A stretch of DNA of 64,000 bases from JADKAV01 sp963769435 (GTDB lineage Bacteria > Actinomycetota > Actinomycetes > S36-B12 > UBA10799). The translations under genes and the position numbers were made by a program. The stretch covers positions 1,426,001-1,490,000 of the forward strand of contig CAVYLN010000002.1 of NCBI GenBank assembly GCA_963769435.1, written 5' to 3'. Below the pieces are notes generated by a model. The model searched no databases and was not told the DNA's origin. It saw only the letters and a program-made list of their open reading frames with translations. Positions 46,598 to 55,057 of the stretch are shown here, in pieces (positions within the stretch are counted from its first letter, which is position 1; every line of letters starts with the position of its first letter).

Positions 46598-47578
46598 ATG
46601 AGCGCCGAACGCGAGATCTCAGCGACAGTGGACCTGTGTCTGCCCGATGGCCGCCTCGATCCGGACGCGGTGGGCTGGTCCCGGCACCCGGTACACCGCA
46701 CCAACCTGCGAGGGTGGGGCCGCACCAAGCGCTGGGAGTACTGGTGTGTGCAGTCCCCGGACTGGGCCCTCAGTGTGACGATCAGCCACATCGACTACCT
46801 CGCCCTGCACCAGGTGTACTTCGTGGACTTCGGCACCGGCGAGCAGATCGACACCTCGTCCATCGTGCCGCTGGCGCGCGGCCCACAGTTGGCCGACCAC
46901 AGCGGGGCCGTGGCCCGGGCCCGGACCAAACAACTTGCCATCGACCTGATCCCCAACACCCAGGGTCTGCGCCTGGTGGCCCGCACCGAACGTGTCGACG
47001 CCGATATCCAGGTGACCCGACCGGCCGGTCACGAGTCGATGGCGGTGGTCATCCCCTGGAACGACAAGCAGTTCCAGTACACGGTCAAGGACAACACTCT
47101 CCCGGCCACGGGCCGCGTGACCGTCGATGGGCGCCTGCTCGACCTTCCCGAGGGCCAGACCTGGGCCGTCCTGGATCACGGCCGCGGTAAATGGCCGTAC
47201 AGCACCACCTGGAACTGGGGCTCAGGGTCGGGCCGCACCGGTGGGCACGTGATCGGCCTGCAGTTCGGCGGCAAGTGGACAGAAGGTACTCCGATGACGG
47301 AGAACGCGCTGTGCATCGACGGCCGCGTCACGAAGATCAGCCAGGAACTGCAGTGGTCCTACGACGCCTGGCTGGAACCGTGGACGGTGCGTGGCGACGA
47401 CGTGGACCTGGTGTTCACGCCCCACTTCGAACGCAAGGCCCGCACCAACGTCGGCGTGATCTTCACCGAGGTGCACCAGTGCTTCGGCACCTGGGACGGG
47501 ACCGTCCGGGCGGGCGGTGAGGAGTACCCGATCGAGGGCCTGCGAGGTTTCGCCGAGGAGGCCCGGATGCGCTGGTGA
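46598..47578 (+). CDS. DUF2804 domain-containing protein
   Basis: 326 residues, full length for the family. Landmarks are EYWCVQSPDWALSVTISH near 45-62, WAVLDHGRGKWPY and TTWNWGSGSG in the middle, and DLVFTPHFERK near 270. No catalytic motif or signal peptide is apparent; the fold is predicted to be beta-rich and lipocalin-like. Function is unknown. It stands alone and converges on the frameshifted ligase gene. Confidence 0.85.
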   Translation: MSAEREISATVDLCLPDGRLDPDAVGWSRHPVHRTNLRGWGRTKRWEYWCVQSPDWALSVTISHIDYLALHQVYFVDFGTGEQIDTSSIVPLARGPQLADHSGAVARARTKQLAIDLIPNTQGLRLVARTERVDADIQVTRPAGHESMAVVIPWNDKQFQYTVKDNTLPATGRVTVDGRLLDLPEGQTWAVLDHGRGKWPYSTTWNWGSGSGRTGGHVIGLQFGGKWTEGTPMTENALCIDGRVTKISQELQWSYDAWLEPWTVRGDDVDLVFTPHFERKARTNVGVIFTEVHQCFGTWDGTVRAGGEEYPIEGLRGFAEEARMRW

Positions 47579-47609
47579 GGTGGCGTCAGGCGCGTCGCGC
47601 ACGGTGCCT

Positions 47610-48908
47610 TCAGCCGCTGGAGACGCCCCTGCCGGACCCCCGGACCGGCCGGACGTGTCGCAGTGCCGCCGTGCGCAGCATGCCGCGGCCGACGCTGTGC
47701 CCGAGTCGACCGACCGACCTGCGGAAGCCACAGGATCACCACGATCAATACGAACGCGTTGTTCAGGCTGGCGTAGTCGCGGTGTAGGTGACCACGTCCA
47801 CCTGGAAGATGGCACCCATCACGAACACCACACCCAGGGTCGCGCGGTTGTCCCACCGTCGCGACCCGCACCGCGACCCAGGCTGCCAGGACGATGAACG
47901 CGAGGCACCCCGCGAGTCCGAGCCATCCCCCCGACGGCCAGTGCATCGAGCAGTTGCTGGTGGGCGTGGCCGGCATATGTCGGGACGACGTCTCGGGGAC
48001 CGACCCCGAACGGCGTCCATACCTGGGGGTTCGACAGGTAGTCCTGCCAGAGGGCGAACCTCCACACGGTCGTGCCATCGGTGATGGGGGTGTTCGCCAA
48101 CCATGCCGAAAGCGCGAGCGGCAGCAGGATCACCGCGAGAAGCCCCGCCAGAGTCCAGCCGAACGCCCTGCGCAGGCGCTCCACAGGGATCAACGTCGCC
48201 AGCAACCCGACGACCATGGCGACCATTCCGGTGCGACTGAAACTCCAGAGCGTGGCAGCGACCAGACCCGCGGCCATGACCCAGGTCCCATCGTCCCCGC
48301 GAAGGACGTCCGCACCGCGAAGACCAGCAGAACCGCACGTCAGCCCCACGTACACCCGCCCGGAGTGACCCCGTTGAGACTGGCGACCTCACCAACGGTC
48401 GAGCCCGACCATCGACAGCCAGCGACCGTACCGCGGGCTGTCGCCGATGAGAACGGTCGGCCAACCGACCAGGAGATCGCTCAGTCCCACCAGCACGCTT
48501 CCCCAACCGAAGAACCACCCCAGGGACAACATCAGCCGGCGTAGTCGACCGAAGCTGAGCAGGCCACCTGCCACCGCGACGCCGATGCTGCTCATGGTCA
48601 CGGACCAGAACCGGAAGTCCTGCATCACGCCATGAATGGACATCGACAGCGCCGCAGAGCCGATCCAAACGCCCACTGCCGCGACCATCTGCCACTGGCC
48701 TCGGGACAGCCGACCACGCCAAGCAGCTAGAGCGAGGACGAAGACACCCGTCCATCCGAGCACGACGCAGTCCGCCGGCACCCGGGAGTTGGCCCTCCCG
48801 CAACACCCATGCCGTGATTCGTGGCGCCGGCGACCCCCACGCCACAAGGACAAGGTTGAGCGTGACCAGCAGTGCCAACAGGACGTAGCCCACTGCGACG
48901 TACTCCAC
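47610..48908 (-). CDS. O-antigen ligase-like membrane protein, multiple frameshifts
   Basis: Pieces in three frames form one polytopic protein of about 430 residues: VAVGYVLLALLVTLNLVLVA, FRFWSVTMSSIGVAVAGGLL, WSFSRTGMVAMVVGLL, PLALSAWLANTPITDGT, FGVGPRDVVPTYAGHAHQ, LAGCLAFIVLAAWVAVRV and NNAFVLIVVILWLP. The SRTG and GHAHQQLLD elements are typical of O-antigen ligase/polymerase (Wzy/WaaL-like) proteins. At least five one-base changes are needed and the C-terminal frame is uncertain (stop placed at 47610). It follows the WecG/TagA gene by 67 bases and belongs to the polysaccharide locus. Confidence 0.65.
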
Positions 48909-48975
48909 CCATGCCGGACGGGGATCGCTCTCGGCTGCAAGGGCGTACGGCTGCGACGGAGGATGCCACGACCGC

Positions 48976-49770
48976 TCAGCCCCTTCGCAGACCGGGGTTG
49001 CGGGCTGCAGCCATCAGGAACCGAGGATTACCCCAGAGGTATCGCCTGGCCAAGCGTCGCGGTTCGTGGACCAGGCGGAAGGCCCACTCAGTACCGCTGC
49101 GCTGCATCCAGAGCGGTGCCTGGGACTTTGTCCCGGCCACGAAATCGAAGGCCGCGCCCACGGCGAGAGCCACCAGGGAGGTGATCGCAGCCAGTCGTGC
49201 GACTTCCAGTCCTGTTTGGGTGTCCCCAGCCCCACCCACACGACCTGCGCTCCGGAGTCCCGGATGCGCTGGTCCTGGTCCATCTGCTCCCGCGCGTCCA
49301 AGTGCCGGAACGGCGGTGATTCCGCCCCGACGATCCGTGCCAGCGGAAAGCGTCGTGCAATGGCACGCTGCAACCCGGCAAGGGTTCCGGGTGACCGCCC
49401 GGCAGCAGGTAGTGGCCCCGAGCCCGGTGTCCCGCCCGAGCACGGCTTGCATCACATCCGGACCGTACACACGGGGCCATTGCTCCGCCGAGTAGCCGTA
49501 GGCCCGTCGTCCGACCCAAGAGACGGGCATGCCGTCCGTGAAATTCAGGGCCTCCGCGGTCGCGAACAGCCCGGAGTACGACACATCGTTGTCCGCCAGA
49601 GCGATGGTGTACGCGTTGGCGAAGTGGACTGCAGTGGGTTCGGCGTTGGTCGCCCGGCGGACCACTTCGTCCACGGCAGCGTCGAACGGCAGCACCGCGA
49701 AGGGCACCGACCCCACTTCATGAGTCCTCACGCCTGCTCCGGCCATAGCACGCTCCACCGTACCCGTCAC
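48976..49770 (-). CDS. WecG/TagA/CpsF-family glycosyltransferase, about three frameshifts
   Basis: About 265 residues when joined. The N-terminus has VHFANAYTIALADND and LNFTDGMPVSWVGR (catalytic Asp region). Internal pieces carry QRAIARRFPLARIVGAESPPF and VVWVGLGTPKQDW, and the C-terminus AAFDFVAGT, FRLVHEPRRLARRYLWGN. The family transfers N-acetylmannosamine(uronate) or a related sugar to a lipid-linked GlcNAc. Frame changes lie near 49440, 49380 and 49200. It is divergent from the UDP-sugar dehydrogenase (69-base gap). Confidence 0.78.
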   Translation of the reverse strand: MTGTVERAMAGAGVRTHEVGSVPFAVLPFDAAVDEVVRRATNAEPTAVHFANAYTIALADNDVSYSGLFATAEALNFTDGMPVSWVGRRAYGYSAEQWPRVYGPDVMQAVLGRDTGLGATTCCRAVTRNPCRVAACHCTTLSAGTDRRGGITAVPALGRAGADGPGPAHPGLRSAGRVGGAGDTQTGLEVARLAAITSLVALAVGAAFDFVAGTKSQAPLWMQRSGTEWAFRLVHEPRRLARRYLWGNPRFLMAAARNPGLRRG

Positions 49771-49838
49771 GTCTAGGACTGCGGGTGTTCCGGACCTGTC
49801 AGGGCCTCAGGACCGACGGCAACCACTAGCCTGACCCC

Positions 49839-51092
49839 ATGGATCCGACCATCGCCGTGCTGGGCCTCGGCTATGTCGGGCTTCCGCTGGCGATCGAGTT
49901 GGCACGGCACTTCGACGTGATCGGATTCGATATCGACTCCGAACGGGTCGAACAGTTGGGCAGGGGCGTCGACAACACCCGAGAGGTGGACCCCACGGAA
50001 CTGCCGCGCGTCACATACAGCGACGACCCGTCCACACTGCGGGACGTGCGGGTGTTCATCGTCGCGGTGCCTACCCCGGTCGATATCCACAAACGTCCCG
50101 ACCTGCAGCCACTTCTGAGTGCCAGCCGCATCGTCGGAGATGTGCTCAAACCCGGCGATCTGGTGGTGTATGAGTCCACGGTCTACCCGGGGTGCACGGA
50201 GGAGGACTGCATCCCCGTCCTGGAGCAGGCATCCGGACTCCGGCTCAACGCCGACTTCGAGGTCGGCTACTCCCCCGAGCGGATCAATCCCGGCGATCGC
50301 ACACGGCGCCTGACCGACGTCGTCAAGGTCGTCAGCGGGTCCTCTGCCGAGGCTGCGGATCGAGTGGCCGACCTCTACGGGCGCATTCTCGGCGCACGGA
50401 TACACCGGGCACCGTCGATCCGCGTTGCAGAGGCGGCCAAGGTCATCGAGAACACCCAGCGCGACGTGAACATCGCCCTGGTGAATGAGCTCGCCGTCCT
50501 GTTCAAGCGACTCGGCCTCGACACGGCCGCCGTGCTGGAGGCAGCCGGCACCAAGTGGAACTTCCTGCCGTTCCAGCCAGGGCTGGTCGGGGGACATTGC
50601 ATCGGCGTCGACCCCTACTACCTCACGCACAAGGCGCTGGAGGTCGGGCACTACCCCGAGGTGATTCTGGCGGGACGGCGCATCAACGACTCGATGGGCA
50701 CCTACGTGGCCGACCAGCTCGTGCTGCTCATGACGCGCAAAGGACTTTCCGTCGGAGGCTCGAGGGTGCTGGTGCTGGGACTGACGTTCAAGGAGAACTG
50801 CCCCGACACGAAGAACACCCGCGTCGTGGATGTGGTCGACAGGCTGCGCGAATACGGCGCTGTCGTAGCTGTTGCCGATCCCTGGGTCGAGGCGGAGCAG
50901 GCCAAGGACCTCGGGGTCGAACTGGTGGATCTTGCCAGTGCGCTCGAGGGGGACTATCAAGCATCGATCGTGGCCGTGGCGCATGACCAGTTCGCCGGGA
51001 TCGGCCCCGCTCTGCGCGAGTTGGTGGGTTCGGACGGCGTGCTGTACGACGTCAAGGGGCTACTGGGCCCTATCGCCGACGGGACGCTTTGA
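49839..51092 (+). CDS. UDP-N-acetylhexosamine/UDP-sugar 6-dehydrogenase (TviB/WbpA-like)
   Basis: 417 residues of the nucleotide-sugar dehydrogenase family: Rossmann motif VLGLGYVGLPLAIELA, VAVPTPVD, YESTVYPGCTEE, EAAKVIENTQRDVNIALVNE, catalytic Cys in GGHCIGVDPYYL and LGLTFKENCPDTKNT. The pattern best fits enzymes oxidising UDP-GlcNAc or UDP-GlcNAc/GalNAc derivatives (TviB group) rather than UDP-glucose. No partner C4-epimerase is visible here. Its 3' end overlaps the convergent fucose synthase by 23 bases. Confidence 0.9.
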   Translation: MDPTIAVLGLGYVGLPLAIELARHFDVIGFDIDSERVEQLGRGVDNTREVDPTELPRVTYSDDPSTLRDVRVFIVAVPTPVDIHKRPDLQPLLSASRIVGDVLKPGDLVVYESTVYPGCTEEDCIPVLEQASGLRLNADFEVGYSPERINPGDRTRRLTDVVKVVSGSSAEAADRVADLYGRILGARIHRAPSIRVAEAAKVIENTQRDVNIALVNELAVLFKRLGLDTAAVLEAAGTKWNFLPFQPGLVGGHCIGVDPYYLTHKALEVGHYPEVILAGRRINDSMGTYVADQLVLLMTRKGLSVGGSRVLVLGLTFKENCPDTKNTRVVDVVDRLREYGAVVAVADPWVEAEQAKDLGVELVDLASALEGDYQASIVAVAHDQFAGIGPALRELVGSDGVLYDVKGLLGPIADGTL

Positions 51093-51987
51093 ACCAGTCG
51101 TAGGTCGCGGTGATCCCCTCCCGCAGGCTGATGGCCGGCGACCAGCCCAGGCCGTTCAAGCGCGTGACGTCGAGGAGCTTGCGGGGGGTTCCGTCCGGTT
51201 TCGTGGCGTCCCACTCGATCGTTCCCTGGAAACCAACCACGTCCGCCACGAGGTCGGCGAGTTCCCGGATGCTGATGTCCTCACCGGTTCCGACATTGAC
51301 GTGCTCGTCACCGTCGTAGTGCTCGATCAGGTGCAGGACCGCCGAGGCCGCGTCGTCGCTGTGAAGGAACTCCCTGCGCGGCCGGCCGGTACCCCACAGC
51401 GTGACCCGGTCATCGGCTTCGTGGAACTTCCGGATCATCGCCGGCAGCACATGACTCGAGTTGAGGTCGAAGTTGTCGCCCGGACCGTACAGGTTCGTGG
51501 GCATCGCCGAGATCCACCGCCGACCGTACTGCTTCCGATAGGACTTGACGGCCTCGATCCCCGCGATCTTGGCGATGGCGTACGCCTGGTTCGTCGCCTC
51601 CAGAGGGCCCGTCAGCAGCGCGGATTCCGGGATCGGCTGCTGGGCGAGTCTGGGGTAGATGCAGCTGGAGCCCAGGAACAGCACACGCTCCACGTCAGCG
51701 GCGTGGGCCGCTTCGAACAGGTTCGTCTGGATCCGCAGATTGTCGTTGAGGAAGTCGACGGGACTGCTCGCGTTTGCCATGATCCCGCCGACCCGGGCGG
51801 CGGCCATGACCATGATCCGGGGCCGGGCTGACAGGACGGCGTCGAACGTGGCGTCGCGGTCGCGCAGGTCCAGTTCTGCCGATGACCAGCCCACCGTCTC
51901 GACCTCACGCGTTCGCAGCGCCCGCCAGATCGCCGATCCGACCAGTCCACGATGGCCCGCCACGTAGACGAGGGAGTCACTGAGCAC
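51070..51987 (-). CDS. fcl: GDP-L-fucose synthase
   Basis: 305 residues of the extended SDR family. VYVAGHRGLVGSAIWRAL binds NADPH; FLGSSCIYPRLAQQPIPE, the YxxxK pair in NQAYAIAKIAG, and PTNLYGPGDNFDL are GDP-fucose synthase landmarks. GTG 51987 is chosen because homology begins there; the open frame extends 37 codons upstream without similarity. With Gmd (54.1 kb) it makes GDP-L-fucose from GDP-mannose. Confidence 0.93.
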   Translation of the reverse strand: MLSDSLVYVAGHRGLVGSAIWRALRTREVETVGWSSAELDLRDRDATFDAVLSARPRIMVMAAARVGGIMANASSPVDFLNDNLRIQTNLFEAAHAADVERVLFLGSSCIYPRLAQQPIPESALLTGPLEATNQAYAIAKIAGIEAVKSYRKQYGRRWISAMPTNLYGPGDNFDLNSSHVLPAMIRKFHEADDRVTLWGTGRPRREFLHSDDAASAVLHLIEHYDGDEHVNVGTGEDISIRELADLVADVVGFQGTIEWDATKPDGTPRKLLDVTRLNGLGWSPAISLREGITATYDWFKASRRR

Positions 51988-52003
51988 GTTCTGACGATAA
52001 CGG

Positions 52004-53038
52004 CTAGAGGGGGAGCAGCAGGAACAGTAGAACGAGGGCGCCGAGGTAGGCGAAACGTCCACGTTCGGCGGAGTCGGCGAATACCGGAGACACCGCAACG
52101 GCGAAGGCCGGCAACGCTGTGAGCGCGAAGACGCGTGCCCCGTCGACCGTCACGAGTGTGACGCACGTGGGGATCACCACTAGCGCGACGACCGCGACCC
52201 ACCGATCCGTTCCCCGCAGGCCCATCAACGCAGCGGCGACGAGCAGCCACCCGACTCCGTACCAGGACCACACACCGGCGAATCCTTCCGACCAGCGCAG
52301 CTCCAGAGACTTGGCGAGCCAACCGGGGATAAGTGTCGCCCGGTTCCCCATCTGCCCGAACGCCAAGAACCACACATTCACGAGAGCCACGGCCCCACCA
52401 CTCACAACGAGAGCCAGCCAAGCCCTCGACCGCATTCTTGAGTGCCTGGTGGCGAAGGTCAGAACGAGCAGACCGAGCGAGGCCACTGCCGCCTGCTCCG
52501 GATTGCCGACGGCCATCAGCAGTGCACCCGCCGCTGCAATCGTGTGGCTGGACGCGAACGCGAGCACGAACGCACCCGCGAACGTCAGAGGATCGTACTT
52601 GCCGACGGTCGTTGTCATCCCGACAGCACCGGCCATGACTGCCACGATCAGAATCCCGTAGTTCGTCGGCTGAACGACAGCGCCTCGAGAGGCCACCACA
52701 AAGGAAGCGAGCAGGGCAAGCCCGATCAATGCGAGGTGCAACACGACCCACGAGTGGGCGCTCTCAACACCAACCAGCCTGGCAACAAGGAGGTTGCCCA
52801 CCGACGCGCTGAAATAGCCTGACGGCGACGGGAGCGCCTGGGCTGCGGGAAGGTACGCGTCGCGGATATTGGCGGTCTCGAACTCGACTCCCTCCTTCAC
52901 GACGGTGACCGCGGTCAATCCAATGGCCACCGCCCACGTGGGGGACTCGACGAACGTTGTACCGATAGCCCCGGTGGTCTCGCTCACGACCCTGCCAACC
53001 GCCGCACCCAGGCCCACCTCGGCTCGCCCCCTTTGCAT
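52004..53038 (-). CDS. Polytopic membrane protein of the polysaccharide locus (unknown)
   Basis: 344 residues with about nine membrane helices and a short extracytoplasmic loop near residues 50-75 (GVEFETANIRDAYLPAAQ). No GT-C or polymerase motif is certain, although an acidic residue in the first loop and the helix count resemble GT-C type glycosyltransferases or Wzy. It starts at a TTG- or ATG-like codon at 53038 with no clear Shine-Dalgarno and ends 16 bases before fcl on the same strand, so the two are probably co-transcribed. Confidence 0.7.
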   Translation of the reverse strand: MQRGRAEVGLGAAVGRVVSETTGAIGTTFVESPTWAVAIGLTAVTVVKEGVEFETANIRDAYLPAAQALPSPSGYFSASVGNLLVARLVGVESAHSWVVLHLALIGLALLASFVVASRGAVVQPTNYGILIVAVMAGAVGMTTTVGKYDPLTFAGAFVLAFASSHTIAAAGALLMAVGNPEQAAVASLGLLVLTFATRHSRMRSRAWLALVVSGGAVALVNVWFLAFGQMGNRATLIPGWLAKSLELRWSEGFAGVWSWYGVGWLLVAAALMGLRGTDRWVAVVALVVIPTCVTLVTVDGARVFALTALPAFAVAVSPVFADSAERGRFAYLGALVLLFLLLPL

Positions 53039-53151
53039 GTCACAGTGGCTAGGGGCCGACCCTAGCGGCTCGGGCGCCGACTCGCGGTAGCGTGAGGCCG
53101 TAGCAGGGACGCGACTGGTTCCTTGCGGTCATATCCGATCGAGAGGTCTGT

Positions 53152-53940
53152 ATGGGCAGCCACACAGGCGGCGTCGATGGTGGTCGTCACCGTGGGTTGC
53201 GGGCCGTCAATCGCTGGGCTCAGGCGTTGGGATGGAACGTCCGACGGTCGGGTGCGGCCGCCAAGCGCATCGGCACCTTCTGGGACGACGCCAGGCAGTT
53301 TCAGTTGCGTGGCGGGACGATCGACGAGTACTGGCCCCGACTCTCCGAGGACCCAGAGGCAGGGGTCGCCACCGGGCACTACTTCTGGCAGGACCTACTT
53401 GTCGCTCGTCGGGTGGTCGAGATCAACCCCGATCGGCACCTGGACGTGGGGTCCCGGATCGATGGATTCGTCGCGCATCTCCTGGCATTCCGATCGGTTG
53501 AGGTCGTGGACATCAGGGAACTGCCCCCAACCATCCCGGGACTGACCTTCATCAAGTCCGATGCGCGAACCCTTCAGGGCATCGACGACCTGTCCGTGAT
53601 CTCCCTGTCCAGTCTTCACGCCTTGGAGCATTTCGGACTCGGACGGTACGGGGATCAACTCGATCCAGAGGGCCACCATCGCGGGCTACGGGCGGTGCAG
53701 AGGGTGCTGGCACCCGACGGACGACTCTGGGTCTCATTCCCGATCGGGAATGGAAAGGTCCAGTTCAACGCCCAACGTGTACTGGACCCCTTGGAGCCCA
53801 TGGCCGTGCTTGATGAACTCGACCTCCTGGAATTCACGGCCATACCGCTTGAAGGCGCACCGGTGTTCTCGGCCGATCCGGCAGACTTCCGCAATGACGA
53901 CATGTGGTGCGGGCTCTACGAATTCCGCCGGCCAGCATGA
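53152..53940 (+). CDS. DUF268/methyltransferase-like protein
   Basis: 262 residues. HLDVGSRIDGFVAHLLAF near residue 98 resembles an SAM-binding glycine loop, followed by VEVVDIREL and DDLSVISLSSLHALEHFGLGRYG, characteristic of DUF268 proteins found in surface-polysaccharide clusters. VQRVLAPDGRLWVSFPIG matches the late methyltransferase strand. It may methylate a sugar, which is inferred from context. Start at ATG 53152 has GAGAGG about 8 bases upstream. Confidence 0.75.
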   Translation: MGSHTGGVDGGRHRGLRAVNRWAQALGWNVRRSGAAAKRIGTFWDDARQFQLRGGTIDEYWPRLSEDPEAGVATGHYFWQDLLVARRVVEINPDRHLDVGSRIDGFVAHLLAFRSVEVVDIRELPPTIPGLTFIKSDARTLQGIDDLSVISLSSLHALEHFGLGRYGDQLDPEGHHRGLRAVQRVLAPDGRLWVSFPIGNGKVQFNAQRVLDPLEPMAVLDELDLLEFTAIPLEGAPVFSADPADFRNDDMWCGLYEFRRPA

Positions 53941-54063
53941 CGGCTCCGAAGTCGTCCGTGGCGGAGACCGCAACTGGCCGGCAGACGCAAGGGCGCCACG
54001 CCGGTATGCCATCGGGGCTCGTCATCGGAGCACTGGTCGGGGCGACGAAGTAGCCTGGCCGCA

Positions 54064-55044
54064 ATGAAGACGGCTTTCATCACCGGCATCACCGGGCAGG
54101 ACGGCTCCTACCTGGCGGAGTTGCTGCTGGACAAGGGGTACACGGTCCACGGTCTGATCCGCCGTGCGTCCACCTTCAACACCCACCGGATCGACCACCT
54201 CTACCAGGACCCCCACGACCCCGCTGCCCGCCTGTTCCTGCACTACGGTGACCTGACCGATTCTTCGCGCCTGACAACACTGCTGGAGAGGGTCGCCCCG
54301 GACGAGGTGTACCACCTGGCTGCCCAGTCCCACGTGCGGGTGTCCTTCGACGAGCCGGAGTACACCGGCGACGTGACGGGGCTGGGGACCACCCGGATTC
54401 TCGAGGCCATCCGCGCTTCCCGGGTGCCGGCGAAGTTCTACCAGGCGTCAAGTTCCGAGATGTTCGGGAGCACGCCGCCACCCCAATCGGAGATGAGTCC
54501 CCTGCAACCGCGCAGCCCCTACGCGGCGGCGAAGGTGTACTCGTATTGGACCGCGCGCAACTATCGCGAGGCCTACGGCATGTTCGCGGTGAACGGGATC
54601 CTGTTCAACCACGAGTCCCCACGTCGCGGCGAGACGTTCGTGAGTCGGAAGATCTCGATGGCCGCTGCGCGCATCGCAGCTGGAGAGCAGCAGCACCTCT
54701 ACCTGGGAAACCTGGACGCCCGTCGGGACTGGGGATTCGCCAAGGAGTACGTGGAGGCGATGTGGCTGATGCTGCAGGCCGACGAGCCCGATGACTTCGT
54801 TGTCGCGACGGGGACGGCCTACTCGGTGCGCGACTTCCTCGGCTTCGCGTTCGAGCACTTGGGCCTCGACTGGGAGAAGCACGTGCGTTTCGACGAGCGG
54901 TATCTGCGGCCGACCGAGGTGGACGAGTTGGTCGGCGACCCCAGCAAGGTGCAGGAGACGTTGGGGTGGAAGGCGCAGACGATGGTGCCGGAGTTGGCGA
55001 GGCTGATGGTGGATGCGGACAGTGCGGCCGTCCATCGGAGTTGA
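54064..55044 (+). CDS. gmd: GDP-mannose 4,6-dehydratase
   Basis: 326 residues. TGITGQDGSYLAELLLDKGY binds NADP; YGDLTDSSRL, QSHVRVSFDEPEYT, YQASSSEMFGSTPPPQSE (catalytic Thr/Ser/Glu region), YAAAKVYSYW (YxxxK), NGILFNHESPRRGETFV and RDWGFAKEYVEAMW are all present. It converts GDP-mannose to GDP-4-keto-6-deoxymannose, the substrate of Fcl. The following glycosyltransferase starts at or just after its stop. Confidence 0.95.
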   Translation: MKTAFITGITGQDGSYLAELLLDKGYTVHGLIRRASTFNTHRIDHLYQDPHDPAARLFLHYGDLTDSSRLTTLLERVAPDEVYHLAAQSHVRVSFDEPEYTGDVTGLGTTRILEAIRASRVPAKFYQASSSEMFGSTPPPQSEMSPLQPRSPYAAAKVYSYWTARNYREAYGMFAVNGILFNHESPRRGETFVSRKISMAAARIAAGEQQHLYLGNLDARRDWGFAKEYVEAMWLMLQADEPDDFVVATGTAYSVRDFLGFAFEHLGLDWEKHVRFDERYLRPTEVDELVGDPSKVQETLGWKAQTMVPELARLMVDADSAAVHRS

Positions 55045-55057
55045 TACTTATCCCCGT

